From assembly GCF_001306455.1 (NCBI RefSeq), contig NZ_LGTQ01000009.1, positions 372,001 to 436,000 of the forward strand: a DNA stretch of 64,000 bases. The letters run 5' to 3'. Numbering within the stretch: the stretch's first letter is position 1; every line of letters starts with the position of its first letter. Positions 19,478-27,367 of this stretch are shown one piece after another. Both the position numbers and the translations under genes were made by a program. This stretch comes from Jiulongibacter sediminis (GTDB lineage Bacteria > Bacteroidota > Bacteroidia > Cytophagales > Spirosomataceae). The notes beneath the pieces were generated by a model that was not told where the DNA came from, made no database searches, and was given only the letters and a program-made list of their open reading frames with translations.

Positions 19478-19479
19478 AT

Positions 19480-20289
19480 TTAAAGTTCTCCTTTCCAAAC
19501 AGCGTATTCAGAGAATTGGTTTTTCAGATGCGGCTCTTCTTTAAATATTCCGTACACTGTTGATCCACTGCCTGTCATAGCTGCATAAATAGCTCCTTTT
19601 CGGTACAAACTATTCACCAACTCGTCGATAAGAGGGTACTTTTTTGCTAGGGGTTCTTCAAAGTCATTTTTGATTAAACCTTTCCATTTCTCAATAGGCT
19701 CTTCGATCAGAGTTATTACGGACTCCTTCGGTTTGGTTGGTATAATCGAGCCGTAAGCCTCTGCTGTGCTAATGTGGATGCCTGGATTAATACAAACGAT
19801 AGTGTAACCCGTCAAATCGAGCTCAATCGTTTTAAATTTAATGCCGCGATCAAAACAAAAAACGGGTTTGTTTTCAATGAAAAAAGGACAGTCACTACCT
19901 AAGGTGGCGGCCATTTGCTGAAGCTGTAGGATCGATAAGTCACACTCGAGCAATTCATTGAAAAGTTTAAGTGCAAATGCACCGTCAGCTGATCCGCCGC
20001 CCAATCCGGCACCCATGGGTATCACTTTATGCAGATGGATGTGCACGTTTGATTCTTTTTTCGCAAAGGGTTTTATTAAATCAAAAGCTTTAAGAATCAA
20101 ATTGTTTTCCGGTTTTCCCGGAATATCCAGTCCTGTTGTGTTAAATATCAATCGCTCCGCCGGGATTGCTTCTAAGGCATCCCGCCATTTAACCGGATAA
20201 AAGACAGATTCGAGATTATGGAAACCGTCAGAGCGTTTTTCGGTGATGTTAAGGCCAATATTGATTTTGGCATTCGGGAAACAGATCAT
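19480..20289 (-). CDS. ispE: 4-diphosphocytidyl-2-C-methyl-D-erythritol kinase
   Basis: This 269-residue GHMP kinase phosphorylates CDP-ME in the non-mevalonate isoprenoid pathway. It starts with the family pattern MICFPNAKINIGLNITEKRSDGFHNLES and has the ATP-binding loop PMGAGLGGGSADGAFAL near residue 91 and a C-terminal MTGSGSTVYGIF. Length is normal. It is upstream of the oxidase subunit III-like gene with a 2-base gap, so the two are translationally linked. Confidence 0.95.
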   Translation of the reverse strand: MICFPNAKINIGLNITEKRSDGFHNLESVFYPVKWRDALEAIPAERLIFNTTGLDIPGKPENNLILKAFDLIKPFAKKESNVHIHLHKVIPMGAGLGGGSADGAFALKLFNELLECDLSILQLQQMAATLGSDCPFFIENKPVFCFDRGIKFKTIELDLTGYTIVCINPGIHISTAEAYGSIIPTKPKESVITLIEEPIEKWKGLIKNDFEEPLAKKYPLIDELVNSLYRKGAIYAAMTGSGSTVYGIFKEEPHLKNQFSEYAVWKGEL

Positions 20290-20416
20290 GCTTCAAAAGT
20301 AAGCAAGGAGTTCTGTTTTGAAATGAATTTTTGTCACATTGAAAATCACAATTTGAAGCTGGCCTCAAAAAGCTTAGTTACAGTGAACTAAGTTGTTAAT
20401 AATTTTATTTCTGGTC

Positions 20417-20447
20417 TTGTAAGCTATATAATTTAATATTACCTTTG
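20417..20447 (+). promoter_or_regulatory. Promoter of rplS
   Basis: TTG at 20417-20419, 20 bases, then TACCTTTG at 20440-20447: an exact Bacteroidota-type promoter. It gives an untranslated leader of about 75 bases before the rplS ATG. The rest of the 238-base gap from ispE (20290-20416) shows nothing I can name. Confidence 0.75.
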
Positions 20448-20527
20448 CACCCTGTTTTTAGATACGCTGCGTATTATCCTGAATAGCAGCCTCTTTCTTA
20501 AGCGTAAAACACTTAAAATTTTAAAAA

Positions 20528-20884
20528 ATGAGCGATTTAGTAAGAGAAATTGAAGCGTCATTATTGCCTGAAACAAATGAAATCCCTGATTTCAAAGCAG
20601 GTGACACAGTGAACGTTCACGTACGCATCAAAGAAGGTAACAAAGAGCGTATTCAGGTATTCCAGGGAGCTGTTATCCAACGTAAAAACTACGGAACAAC
20701 AGGCGAAACCTTCACAGTTAGAAAAATTTCTAACGGTATTGGGGTAGAGAGAATTTTTCCTATATTGTCCCCAAGTATTGAAAAGATCGAGGTCTTGAGA
20801 AAAGGTAAAGTAAGAAGAGCGAAGCTTTATTACCTAAGAAACAAGCACGGTAAAGCGGCCAAGATCAAAGAATTGAAGAAATAA
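20528..20884 (+). CDS. rplS: 50S ribosomal protein L19 (bL19)
   Basis: This 118-residue protein has the L19 core: [36 protein letters not shown] and a basic [13 protein letters not shown] tail. L19 sits at the subunit interface. The gene has its own promoter and terminator, so it is a single-gene unit rather than part of the rpsP-rimM-trmD-rplS cluster found in many bacteria. Confidence 0.97.
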   Translation: MSDLVREIEASLLPETNEIPDFKAGDTVNVHVRIKEGNKERIQVFQGAVIQRKNYGTTGETFTVRKISNGIGVERIFPILSPSIEKIEVLRKGKVRRAKLYYLRNKHGKAAKIKELKK

Positions 20885-20934
20885 GATATTAAAGAATATA
20901 AGTAATAGCTTTTTCATAATTTGTGTTGGAAAAC

Positions 20935-20960
20935 GCCGCCTTAATGAGGCGGCTTTTTTT
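20935..20960 (+). terminator. Rho-independent terminator of rplS
   Basis: GCCGCC at 20935-20940 and GGCGGC at 20948-20953 form a perfect 6-bp stem with a 7-base loop, followed by seven T. It is a textbook intrinsic terminator. Confidence 0.9.
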
Positions 20961-20994
20961 TATTTCATTCCATCAAAAAAAGTACAGGACTTCA

Positions 20995-21765
20995 ATGCTA
21001 AGTTTTTTCAAATATCAGGGTACAGGTAATGATTTTGTGATGATCGATGCCAGGGAGGTAGAGATCAATCTGAGTCAGGAAGAAATCGCTGCTATATGCT
21101 CAAGGCGTTTTGGAGTGGGGGCTGATGGTCTTATTCTTCTGAAAAACGCTGATGGTTATGATTTCAGAATGGTTTATTATAATGCTGACGGCCGTGAAGG
21201 GAGCATGTGCGGTAATGGAGGCCGATGTACCGTGAAGTTTGCGGCCGATCTCGGAATATTTGAAAAAGAAACCTCATTCATAGCTGTTGACGGGCCGCAT
21301 GAGGCACTTTTGATTGACGATAAAGTTCGCCTAAAAATGACAGATACGGCGGCTGTGGCTGAAGTTGATGGAAATTCATTTTATAATACCGGCTCTCCTC
21401 ATGTTGTTATCTACTCTGACAACTTAGGGGCTCTGGATGTAAACAAAGAAGGGGCGGCCATCAGATACAATGAGTACTGGCAGGCTGCCGGAGGTAGTAA
21501 TATCAATTTTGTGGAGTTAAAAGGCTCACAGTCTATTGCAGTGCGTACCTACGAGAGAGGAGTGGAGGCCGAAACGTATTCATGTGGTACCGGAGTAACC
21601 GCTTGTGCTCTTGATGCCTGGCAGAAGCATCAAATGAAATCTCCGGTGGCCATTAATACGCTGGGTGGTCAGCTTGAGGTTTCGTTTGAGCAGAAAACAG
21701 ATGGCTCATTTTCTAATATCTGGCTTGAAGGCCCGGCTCTCAGGGTTTTTAAGGGGATTTGGTAG
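20995..21765 (+). CDS. dapF: Diaminopimelate epimerase
   Basis: The start is the ATG at 20995 (256 residues), because it begins the conserved FFKYQGTGNDFVMID; the open frame further upstream runs through the rplS terminator and cannot be coding. The enzyme converts LL- to meso-diaminopimelate for lysine and peptidoglycan. Both catalytic cysteines are seen: Cys72 in MCGNGGRC and the second, near 205, in YSCGTGVTACAL. The epimerase glutamate lies in the ERGVEAET segment. Confidence 0.96.
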   Translation: MLSFFKYQGTGNDFVMIDAREVEINLSQEEIAAICSRRFGVGADGLILLKNADGYDFRMVYYNADGREGSMCGNGGRCTVKFAADLGIFEKETSFIAVDGPHEALLIDDKVRLKMTDTAAVAEVDGNSFYNTGSPHVVIYSDNLGALDVNKEGAAIRYNEYWQAAGGSNINFVELKGSQSIAVRTYERGVEAETYSCGTGVTACALDAWQKHQMKSPVAINTLGGQLEVSFEQKTDGSFSNIWLEGPALRVFKGIW

Positions 21766-22010
21766 CCCTTACAGATAAATCTTTGTTAAAATGTATTGAC
21801 ATATAGAAATATTCGTTTTAACATTGCATCGGAATCAGAACAACGTCCCCTCGATTCCATTCTCAAGCAGGAATTTGCCATTTCACATTTCCATTACGGT
21901 TTTTTCCTCAATCTATTCGAGAAGTAAGATTTAGTTGAAAAGTCAAGATACATCTATGTTAATTAGTCAGCCTTGCTGATTCTACAACCTCATTAATTAA
22001 TTCCATTTTC
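21766..22010 (+). promoter_or_regulatory. rho promoter and pyrimidine-rich leader
   Basis: TTG at 21796-21798 and TAACATTG at 21819-21826, 20 bases apart, give a promoter with one mismatch to the Bacteroidota pattern. The roughly 180-base leader after it has C/T-rich, G-poor stretches (about 21845-21925) like Rho utilisation sites. Rho often limits its own synthesis by terminating in its leader; that regulation is inferred here. Confidence 0.5.
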
Positions 22011-23567
22011 ATGTACCAGGAAAAAGACTTAAAAGTCAAACTATTGTCAGAGTTGAAAACAATAGCTTCAGACTTAGGTATTGATATCAAGGGCTTGAAG
22101 AAGTCCGATTTAGTTGAGCAAATTCTTCGAAAAAATGCTGCTCATGAATCTAAAGCAGAAGCAAAGAAAGAAGAAAAAGTGGAAACAAAGCCTGGCAAAA
22201 GGCCACGTACAAGAAAAAGAATTGCAAAGCCTAAAACATCTGATTCAGGAGCTGAAGAAAGTTCTGAGGATGACGATATTGACCTTTCAGACCTTGAGGA
22301 AGAAATTCCGGACATCACTGATGAAGACCTGGGTTTGGTAGAAGATGGTAGTGATGATGATGAGGATCAGGAAGATCCTGTTGAGAAGAAAAAACGCGAA
22401 GATTACTCAAGAGATATAAAGCGAAATTTCAATAACCTTGTTAAGGAATTTGACGGACTGATTGACAACGAAGGTGTTCTGGAAATCATGTCTGAAGGTA
22501 GTTATGGTTTCCTTCGTTCGCCGGATTTTGACTATCTGGCCAGTCCTGATGATATTTACGTATCACCTTCTCAGATCAAACTTTTTGGTTTGAAAACAGG
22601 TGACACCATACGTGGAACAGTAAGACCACCAAAAGATGGTGAAAAGTATTTTGCTTTATTGAAAGTAATTTCAGTGAATGGGAAAACATCAGAAGAAATC
22701 AGAGATCGTATTCCATTTGAATACCTTACTCCTCTGTTTCCTAACGAGAAAATCTCACTTTCCACGAAGCCTGAGATCATGAGTACCAGAGTGCTTGATC
22801 TTTTTGCCCCTATTGGTAAAGGTCAGCGTGGAATGATTGTGGCACAGCCTAAAACAGGTAAAACGGTACTTCTAAAAGAAATAGCCAATGCCATCGCAAG
22901 AAATCACCCGGAGATATATCTAATCATCCTTTTAATAGACGAACGTCCTGAAGAGGTGACCGATATGGCTCGCTCTGTTAGAGCTGAGGTGATTAGCTCA
23001 ACTTTTGACGAAACAGCAGATAAGCATGTGAAAGTATCAGGAATGGTGCTAGAAAAGGCCAAAAGACTGACTGAAAGTGGTCATGACGTTGTGATACTTC
23101 TTGACTCAATCACGCGTTTGGCAAGGGCTCACAACACGGTAGTTCCTTCTTCAGGTAAGATTTTATCCGGTGGTGTGGATGCTAAGGCATTACATAAACC
23201 AAAGAGGTTCTTTGGTGCAGCCAGAAATATAGAAAATGGCGGGTCATTGACCATTATCGCTACAGCTCTTATTGATACAGGTTCCAAGATGGATGAGGTT
23301 ATTTTTGAGGAATTCAAAGGGACAGGTAACATGGAGCTTCAGCTCGACAGAAGACTGGCTAATAAACGTGTTTTCCCTGCGATTGATATTTTGACTTCCG
23401 GTACCAGAAGAGAGGATCTTTTGATGTCAAAGGATGAATTGAATAAAGTTTGGTTGCTTAGAAAATATATCGGAGACATGAACCCTATGGAATCCATGGA
23501 ATTTCTTCTTGACAAAATGAAAGGAACCAGAAGTAATGAAGAGTTCCTTCTTACGATGAACAGATAA
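22011..23567 (+). CDS. rho: Transcription termination factor Rho
   Basis: This 518-residue Rho is about 100 residues longer than the E. coli protein. The N-terminal Rho_N helix bundle (about 1-45) is followed by an insertion of about 85 residues, first Lys/Arg-rich ([14 protein letters not shown]), then strongly Asp/Glu-rich. The cold-shock-like RNA-binding domain comes next ([21 protein letters not shown], about 165-185). The ATPase has Walker [16 protein letters not shown] (about 284) and Walker [14 protein letters not shown]. Rho is the RNA-translocating helicase that ends untranslated transcription. Such disordered insertions are typical of Bacteroidota; in Bacteroides thetaiotaomicron one promotes condensate formation. 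Confidence 0.97.
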   Translation: MYQEKDLKVKLLSELKTIASDLGIDIKGLKKSDLVEQILRKNAAHESKAEAKKEEKVETKPGKRPRTRKRIAKPKTSDSGAEESSEDDDIDLSDLEEEIPDITDEDLGLVEDGSDDDEDQEDPVEKKKREDYSRDIKRNFNNLVKEFDGLIDNEGVLEIMSEGSYGFLRSPDFDYLASPDDIYVSPSQIKLFGLKTGDTIRGTVRPPKDGEKYFALLKVISVNGKTSEEIRDRIPFEYLTPLFPNEKISLSTKPEIMSTRVLDLFAPIGKGQRGMIVAQPKTGKTVLLKEIANAIARNHPEIYLIILLIDERPEEVTDMARSVRAEVISSTFDETADKHVKVSGMVLEKAKRLTESGHDVVILLDSITRLARAHNTVVPSSGKILSGGVDAKALHKPKRFFGAARNIENGGSLTIIATALIDTGSKMDEVIFEEFKGTGNMELQLDRRLANKRVFPAIDILTSGTRREDLLMSKDELNKVWLLRKYIGDMNPMESMEFLLDKMKGTRSNEEFLLTMNR

Positions 23568-23593
23568 ATAATTTCTTACGATAGTTTTAGCTG

Positions 23594-23634
23594 GGCCAAA
23601 ACCTTAATACATAAGGTTTTGGCCTTGTTTTTTT
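23594..23634 (+). terminator. Intrinsic terminator after rho
   Basis: GGCCAAAACCTTA at 23594-23606 and TAAGGTTTTGGCC at 23612-23624 form a perfect 13-bp stem followed by TTGTTTTTTT. It is a strong terminator 26 bases after the rho stop. Confidence 0.9.
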
Positions 23635-23736
23635 AAGGTTATTAATGTTTTTTCGCTGATAGTTGTAACTTTATTATCTGTCGTACGTCTAGAAAAACGT
23701 TAGTGACAATTTTTAATCCTAAACCCCTTAACAATC

Positions 23737-24297
23737 ATGAACAGATTTCTGATTCCTCTTTTGATTCTGTTGGGGTCACTTCTTTACAGTTGGTTCTGGA
23801 ACTGTCAACGCAGGCCTCATTGCTCTGATGGCGAATATGCTATCGAGGAGAGCATCGATGCCGTGGCTGATGAGTCGGAAGCCGTGATATCCGAAGACGA
23901 CGGTGCCTCTGCAATGGCCGCTGAAGAAATGACCGAAGCCGAAGAAGAAGAACTATTATTTACCCCTTTGGATGTTTATTTCGAAACGGCAAAAAATGGA
24001 ATTTCAAAAAATGCTGAAATTGAGAATTTCCTGAATACTGCCCAAAAGTATCTGGCTGCACACCGTGATAAAAAGCTTTCGCTGGTAGGCCATACCGATA
24101 ATGACGGCTCTGACGCCACTAATGACCCACTCTCTGTAAAAAGAGCGAATACGGTGAAAGAAATGCTCATTAATGAAGGATTTGAAGCCGATCAACTGGT
24201 TACTTCGGGTAGAGGTGAGCGTGAACCAATCGCGTCAAATGATACACCTGAAGGCAGAGCCAAAAACAGGAGAGTCACGATAAGACTCATGGAATAA
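23737..24297 (+). CDS. OmpA-like peptidoglycan-binding protein
   Basis: This 186-residue protein has one N-terminal hydrophobic segment (about 3-19) ending in WFWNCQ, then an acidic linker rich in Glu/Ala (about 30-72). A complete OmpA_C domain follows (about 75-186) with VGHTDNDGSDATND, LSVKRANTVKEML and a final AKNRRVTIRL. The domain binds diaminopimelate in peptidoglycan. There is no beta-barrel, so it is an anchored cell-wall-binding protein. The helix-hairpin-helix protein follows 28 bases later and the two probably act in the envelope together. Confidence 0.85.
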   Translation: MNRFLIPLLILLGSLLYSWFWNCQRRPHCSDGEYAIEESIDAVADESEAVISEDDGASAMAAEEMTEAEEEELLFTPLDVYFETAKNGISKNAEIENFLNTAQKYLAAHRDKKLSLVGHTDNDGSDATNDPLSVKRANTVKEMLINEGFEADQLVTSGRGEREPIASNDTPEGRAKNRRVTIRLME

Positions 24298-24325
24298 ACT
24301 TTAAAACCCTTAATCAAAAATAAAG

Positions 24326-24934
24326 ATGGAAAACCTTAAATGTCTATTTACCAATTTCCCTTTGGATATATTCTGGGCCTTATTGCTACCGCTTTTTCTT
24401 CTGTGGTGGTATATGAACCGATTAGTTAACAGATATAAATCTCATGCTTCGGAGCTCCAGGACAGAATTAATTTTCTGGAAGGTGAGCTGGAGGCTTGTC
24501 GTAAGAATAAAGTATCCAGGGCTGCTACTGCCGATATGGACGGTCTGAAGGCAAAGATCAGCAAGCTTGAAGCTGATTTGGATGCTTGTAATAAGGCTAA
24601 ACTAGCTGCTGCAGCGACGGGTGCGGTAAGCGGGACGGCCGTTGCTGGTGTAGCCTCTCTGGCTTCAGATAAGCCTAAGAAAAAGGATGATTTGAAAGTA
24701 GTGGAAGGTATTGGTCCTAAAATTGAAGGTCTTTGCCATGATGCCGGTATTTATACTTTCGCTGATTTGGCAAATGCTTCGGCAGAAACCATAAAAGGTA
24801 TTTTAAGTAATGCCGGTCCTAGATTCCAGATGCATGATCCTACTACCTGGCCAAAGCAGGCTGAGCTGGCCCGTGATGGTAAGTGGGATGAGCTGAAAGC
24901 CTGGCAGGATGAATTAGATAAGGGAAGACAGTAA
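24326..24934 (+). CDS. Membrane-anchored coiled-coil protein with helix-hairpin-helix-like domain
   Basis: This 202-residue protein has a hydrophobic segment at about 12-28 (DIFWALLLPLFLLWWY), a coiled coil about 38-90 containing two ELEACRK / DLDACNK-type heptad blocks, and an Ala/Gly/Val-rich linker. A C-terminal domain begins KKKDDLKVVEGIGPKIEGLC, typical of the HhH domain found at the end of some bacterial proteins next to ribosomal L21-like folds. HhH domains usually bind DNA, but membrane attachment makes that uncertain. It is cotranscribed with the OmpA-like gene and ended by a terminator. The function is unknown. Confidence 0.7.
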   Translation: MENLKCLFTNFPLDIFWALLLPLFLLWWYMNRLVNRYKSHASELQDRINFLEGELEACRKNKVSRAATADMDGLKAKISKLEADLDACNKAKLAAAATGAVSGTAVAGVASLASDKPKKKDDLKVVEGIGPKIEGLCHDAGIYTFADLANASAETIKGILSNAGPRFQMHDPTTWPKQAELARDGKWDELKAWQDELDKGRQ

Positions 24935-24956
24935 TTTCAGCCCAATCAAGATAGAA

Positions 24957-24983
24957 AAGCGGTACATAAAGTGCCGCTTTTTT
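24957..24983 (+). terminator. Intrinsic terminator after the HhH protein
   Basis: AAGCGGTAC at 24957-24965, loop ATAAA, then GTGCCGCTT from 24971 form a 9-bp stem (one G-T pairing) ending in a T-run. Confidence 0.85.
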
Positions 24984-25013
24984 TATTGCCCGGCAGTGGC
25001 CATCTTTGCTGCC

Positions 25014-25532
25014 ATGGATTTAAGACTGAAAGGTAGAATTGGGAAAATAAGTACGCTCATCTTTGATGTAGATGGCGTTTTTACTGACGGAACTATAATT
25101 GTCACGGATATTGACGTACAGCGGGTTTTTAATGTGAAAGATGGTTATGCCGTTCAAATGGCATTAAAAGCAGGCTATAAAATGGCTGTGATATCCGGCG
25201 GTAAACAGGAAAGCATCAGAACCAGGCTTGGAGGGCTTGGAATTCCTGAGATCCACTTATCAGTGAGTACTGACGGAAAACCAGCCGTGCTTGATTCGCT
25301 ACTGGCAAAATGGGAACTAGAGGAAGAAGAAGTACTTTATATCGGAGATGATATTCCTGATTTATTATTGATGAAAGGTCGTAAAATTTTCAAAGCATGC
25401 CCGGTAGATGCCCGCCCGGAGGTTCTGGATCAGGCCGATTTCATATGTCCGTCAAAAGGAGGACATGGGGCTGTCAGAGATGTGATAGAATTAGTGATGA
25501 AAACCCAGGACACCTGGATGAAACAATATTAA
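25014..25532 (+). CDS. kdsC: 3-deoxy-D-manno-octulosonate 8-phosphate phosphatase (KdsC)
   Basis: I take the ATG at 25014 (172 residues); a GTG 18 bases upstream would begin close to the preceding terminator. This is a small cap-less HAD phosphatase: motif I FDVDGVFTDG, motif II VISGGKQES, motif III region GKPAVLDSLL and motif IV YIGDDIPDLLLM. The C-terminus has the KdsC-type PSKGGHGAVRDVIE. It dephosphorylates Kdo-8-P on the way to lipopolysaccharide core; no other kds gene is in the window. A YrbI-like phosphatase of another nonulosonate is the alternative. Confidence 0.9.
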   Translation: MDLRLKGRIGKISTLIFDVDGVFTDGTIIVTDIDVQRVFNVKDGYAVQMALKAGYKMAVISGGKQESIRTRLGGLGIPEIHLSVSTDGKPAVLDSLLAKWELEEEEVLYIGDDIPDLLLMKGRKIFKACPVDARPEVLDQADFICPSKGGHGAVRDVIELVMKTQDTWMKQY

Positions 25533-25560
25533 AAAAGGGGGCACTAAGCCCCCTTTTTTA
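25531..25560. terminator. Bidirectional terminator after kdsC
   Basis: AAAAAAGGGGGC and GCCCCCTTTTTTA flank a five-base loop, a perfect symmetric hairpin between converging genes. It serves both strands. Confidence 0.9.
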
Positions 25561-25561
25561 A

Positions 25562-26473
25562 TTATAAACTTTCAATTGTCTTTTCAAATTTCCGGCTAAG
25601 TCTTACCGGTTTTGACCTTTTAGCAATATGAAGCTCATAACCTGAGGCGTCGCCCGTGACTTTGTACAGGGCATGAGCATTAGCGTACTCATGATCTGAA
25701 ATTTGTATGAATTGAGGGTGTTTTTGAAGCTCTTTCTTTACATCCTCAGCCTGAATGTCAAGCTCTTTATCGGCAAGGCCAAAGAAGTTTTGATACAATA
25801 ACTGAGACTTATATTTTGAGATACTTACCGATACCAATTGATTTGGAACCAGACTTAGCTTTTCGTTAGCTCCTGAAAAAGCCATTACAGGGAAAAGCAT
25901 TTTTTGACTTTCCACTGGCGTGAAGTTCTGAAGGTTTCGGTTTATTATCTCAGACTTTAAAGAGAATTTACTTCTCAAGGTACTCTCCTGAAGAAAAGAA
26001 ATAATGAAACCAATGACAGCACCAAAGCCAGTAAACTCTAGCAATACCATTGGAAGGTCAAACTTAGCAAGACCTACCTGATTACTGAAAACCATTACCA
26101 AAAGACCTACAAAGAAAAATCTTAAAACAAAAAGGGAAAACTGTCTGATCACCGTCCACTGAGATGAATCAAAGAATTTTTTGAAAGTGAAAGGTAGAAG
26201 GTAGTCTGAAATAAGGATACCAATAAAACCGGCTGCACTGGCGATACTAATTAAAAGGGTTTTATTGAGTGCAGTATTCTCTCTAATTCCAAAAGGCTGT
26301 GCAAAATAGAAAAGTACAAAAACAGAAAGTGCAACAACTACTGCTGAAATCAGACTTTTAAGCGTAAGCACACCTGAACGCATCGGTCTTTTAGTGGCCT
26401 GTGCCAGTTTCTGGAAAAAGCCGGCAACGCTATTGATAATTTGTACGGGGATATTAAGAATTGACTTTATCAT
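25562..26473 (-). CDS. Membrane protein with degenerate LytTR-like domain
   Basis: This 303-residue protein has four membrane helices (about 43-61, 73-94, 108-127, 143-160). The rest (about 185-300) resembles a LytTR DNA-binding domain: KLSLVPNQLVSVSISKYKSQLLY, then ELQKHPQFIQISDHEYAN in place of the usual Phe-Ile-Arg-x-His-Lys-Ser block, and GYELHIAKRSKPVRLSRKFEKTI matching the terminal strand and Ser-Arg-Arg element. The key His-Lys/Arg-Ser residues are changed, so DNA binding may be altered. Membrane-tethered LytTR regulators are known in Bacteroidota. Family assignment is by pattern only. Confidence 0.6.
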   Translation of the reverse strand: MIKSILNIPVQIINSVAGFFQKLAQATKRPMRSGVLTLKSLISAVVVALSVFVLFYFAQPFGIRENTALNKTLLISIASAAGFIGILISDYLLPFTFKKFFDSSQWTVIRQFSLFVLRFFFVGLLVMVFSNQVGLAKFDLPMVLLEFTGFGAVIGFIISFLQESTLRSKFSLKSEIINRNLQNFTPVESQKMLFPVMAFSGANEKLSLVPNQLVSVSISKYKSQLLYQNFFGLADKELDIQAEDVKKELQKHPQFIQISDHEYANAHALYKVTGDASGYELHIAKRSKPVRLSRKFEKTIESL

Positions 26474-26647
26474 GAAATGATTGTTTCGTTAGCTTATGTT
26501 TTAAGTTTTCAAAAACTATACCAAAACTCATTAACGTTTTAATAAGAAAGTATTTGATCTGAAACGTAATTTTTTATGTGAATGCTGTGTTAATTAAAGT
26601 GAAATCTCTAGATTGAGAACTTAGTATAATTCAATCAAAATCGAATA

Positions 26648-27316
26648 ATGATCAAGAAAACCACTGTTTTATTTATCACCATTTTGGTGAGCTATTTTAC
26701 ATCATTAAATGCACAGACGACTTTAGGAAACGATACAGATTCGCTAAGCTATGCCATCGGAGTAAGTGTAGCCCAAAGCATAAAAGCTCAAAACATTCAG
26801 CCAGATTTAGATATTATGAAGGCGGCGATAGCAGATGTTTTAAATGATTCAGAACTTGCTATTCCGGCTCAATTGTGTGGAATGTACCTGCAGACCTATT
26901 TTCAGCAGGCAGCGGAGAAAGTAGCTAATGAAAACTTGAAAATTGGCAATGATTTTCTGGCTAGTAATAAAACAAGAGAAGGTGTTATGGAAACGGCTAC
27001 TGGCCTTCAATATGAGATCTTAAACGCTGGTGATGGGGCCAAACCTTTATCGACAGATAAAGTGAAGGTTCACTATCATGGAACGCTCATCGACGGTACA
27101 GTCTTTGATAGTTCTGTAGAGAGAGGTTCTCCGGCTACTTTTGGTGTAACCCAGGTGATTAAGGGCTGGGTAGAGGCTTTACAGATGATGCCTGTAGGCT
27201 CAAAATGGAAATTATTTATCCCGGCAGATTTGGCTTACGGGCCAAGAGGTCAGGGCAAAATTGGTCCGAATTCAACGTTGATTTTCGACGTTGAGTTGCT
27301 GGAAATTGTACAGTAA
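26648..27316 (+). CDS. Secreted FKBP-type peptidyl-prolyl isomerase
   Basis: This 222-residue protein has a signal peptide (1-22, ending LNAQ), an N-terminal dimerisation domain of the FkpA/Mip type (about 24-110) with LSYAIGVSVAQSIK, and an FKBP catalytic domain (about 112-222). The catalytic domain contains VKVHYHGTLIDGTVFDSS, VIKGWVEALQMMPVGSKWKLFIP and LAYGPRGQGKIGPNSTLIFDVELL. It folds proline-containing proteins in the periplasm. The following gene encodes the Prc protease, a plausible periplasmic quality-control partner, 51 bases on. Confidence 0.93.
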   Translation: MIKKTTVLFITILVSYFTSLNAQTTLGNDTDSLSYAIGVSVAQSIKAQNIQPDLDIMKAAIADVLNDSELAIPAQLCGMYLQTYFQQAAEKVANENLKIGNDFLASNKTREGVMETATGLQYEILNAGDGAKPLSTDKVKVHYHGTLIDGTVFDSSVERGSPATFGVTQVIKGWVEALQMMPVGSKWKLFIPADLAYGPRGQGKIGPNSTLIFDVELLEIVQ

Positions 27317-27367
27317 TAGGAGAGCTTTGGTTCTTCAGCCCTATGGGCATCTATTAAACAAAGATTT

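Noticed and set aside
20923-20994. Upstream extension of dapF
   Set aside because: It runs through the rplS terminator and adds residues before the conserved DapF start.
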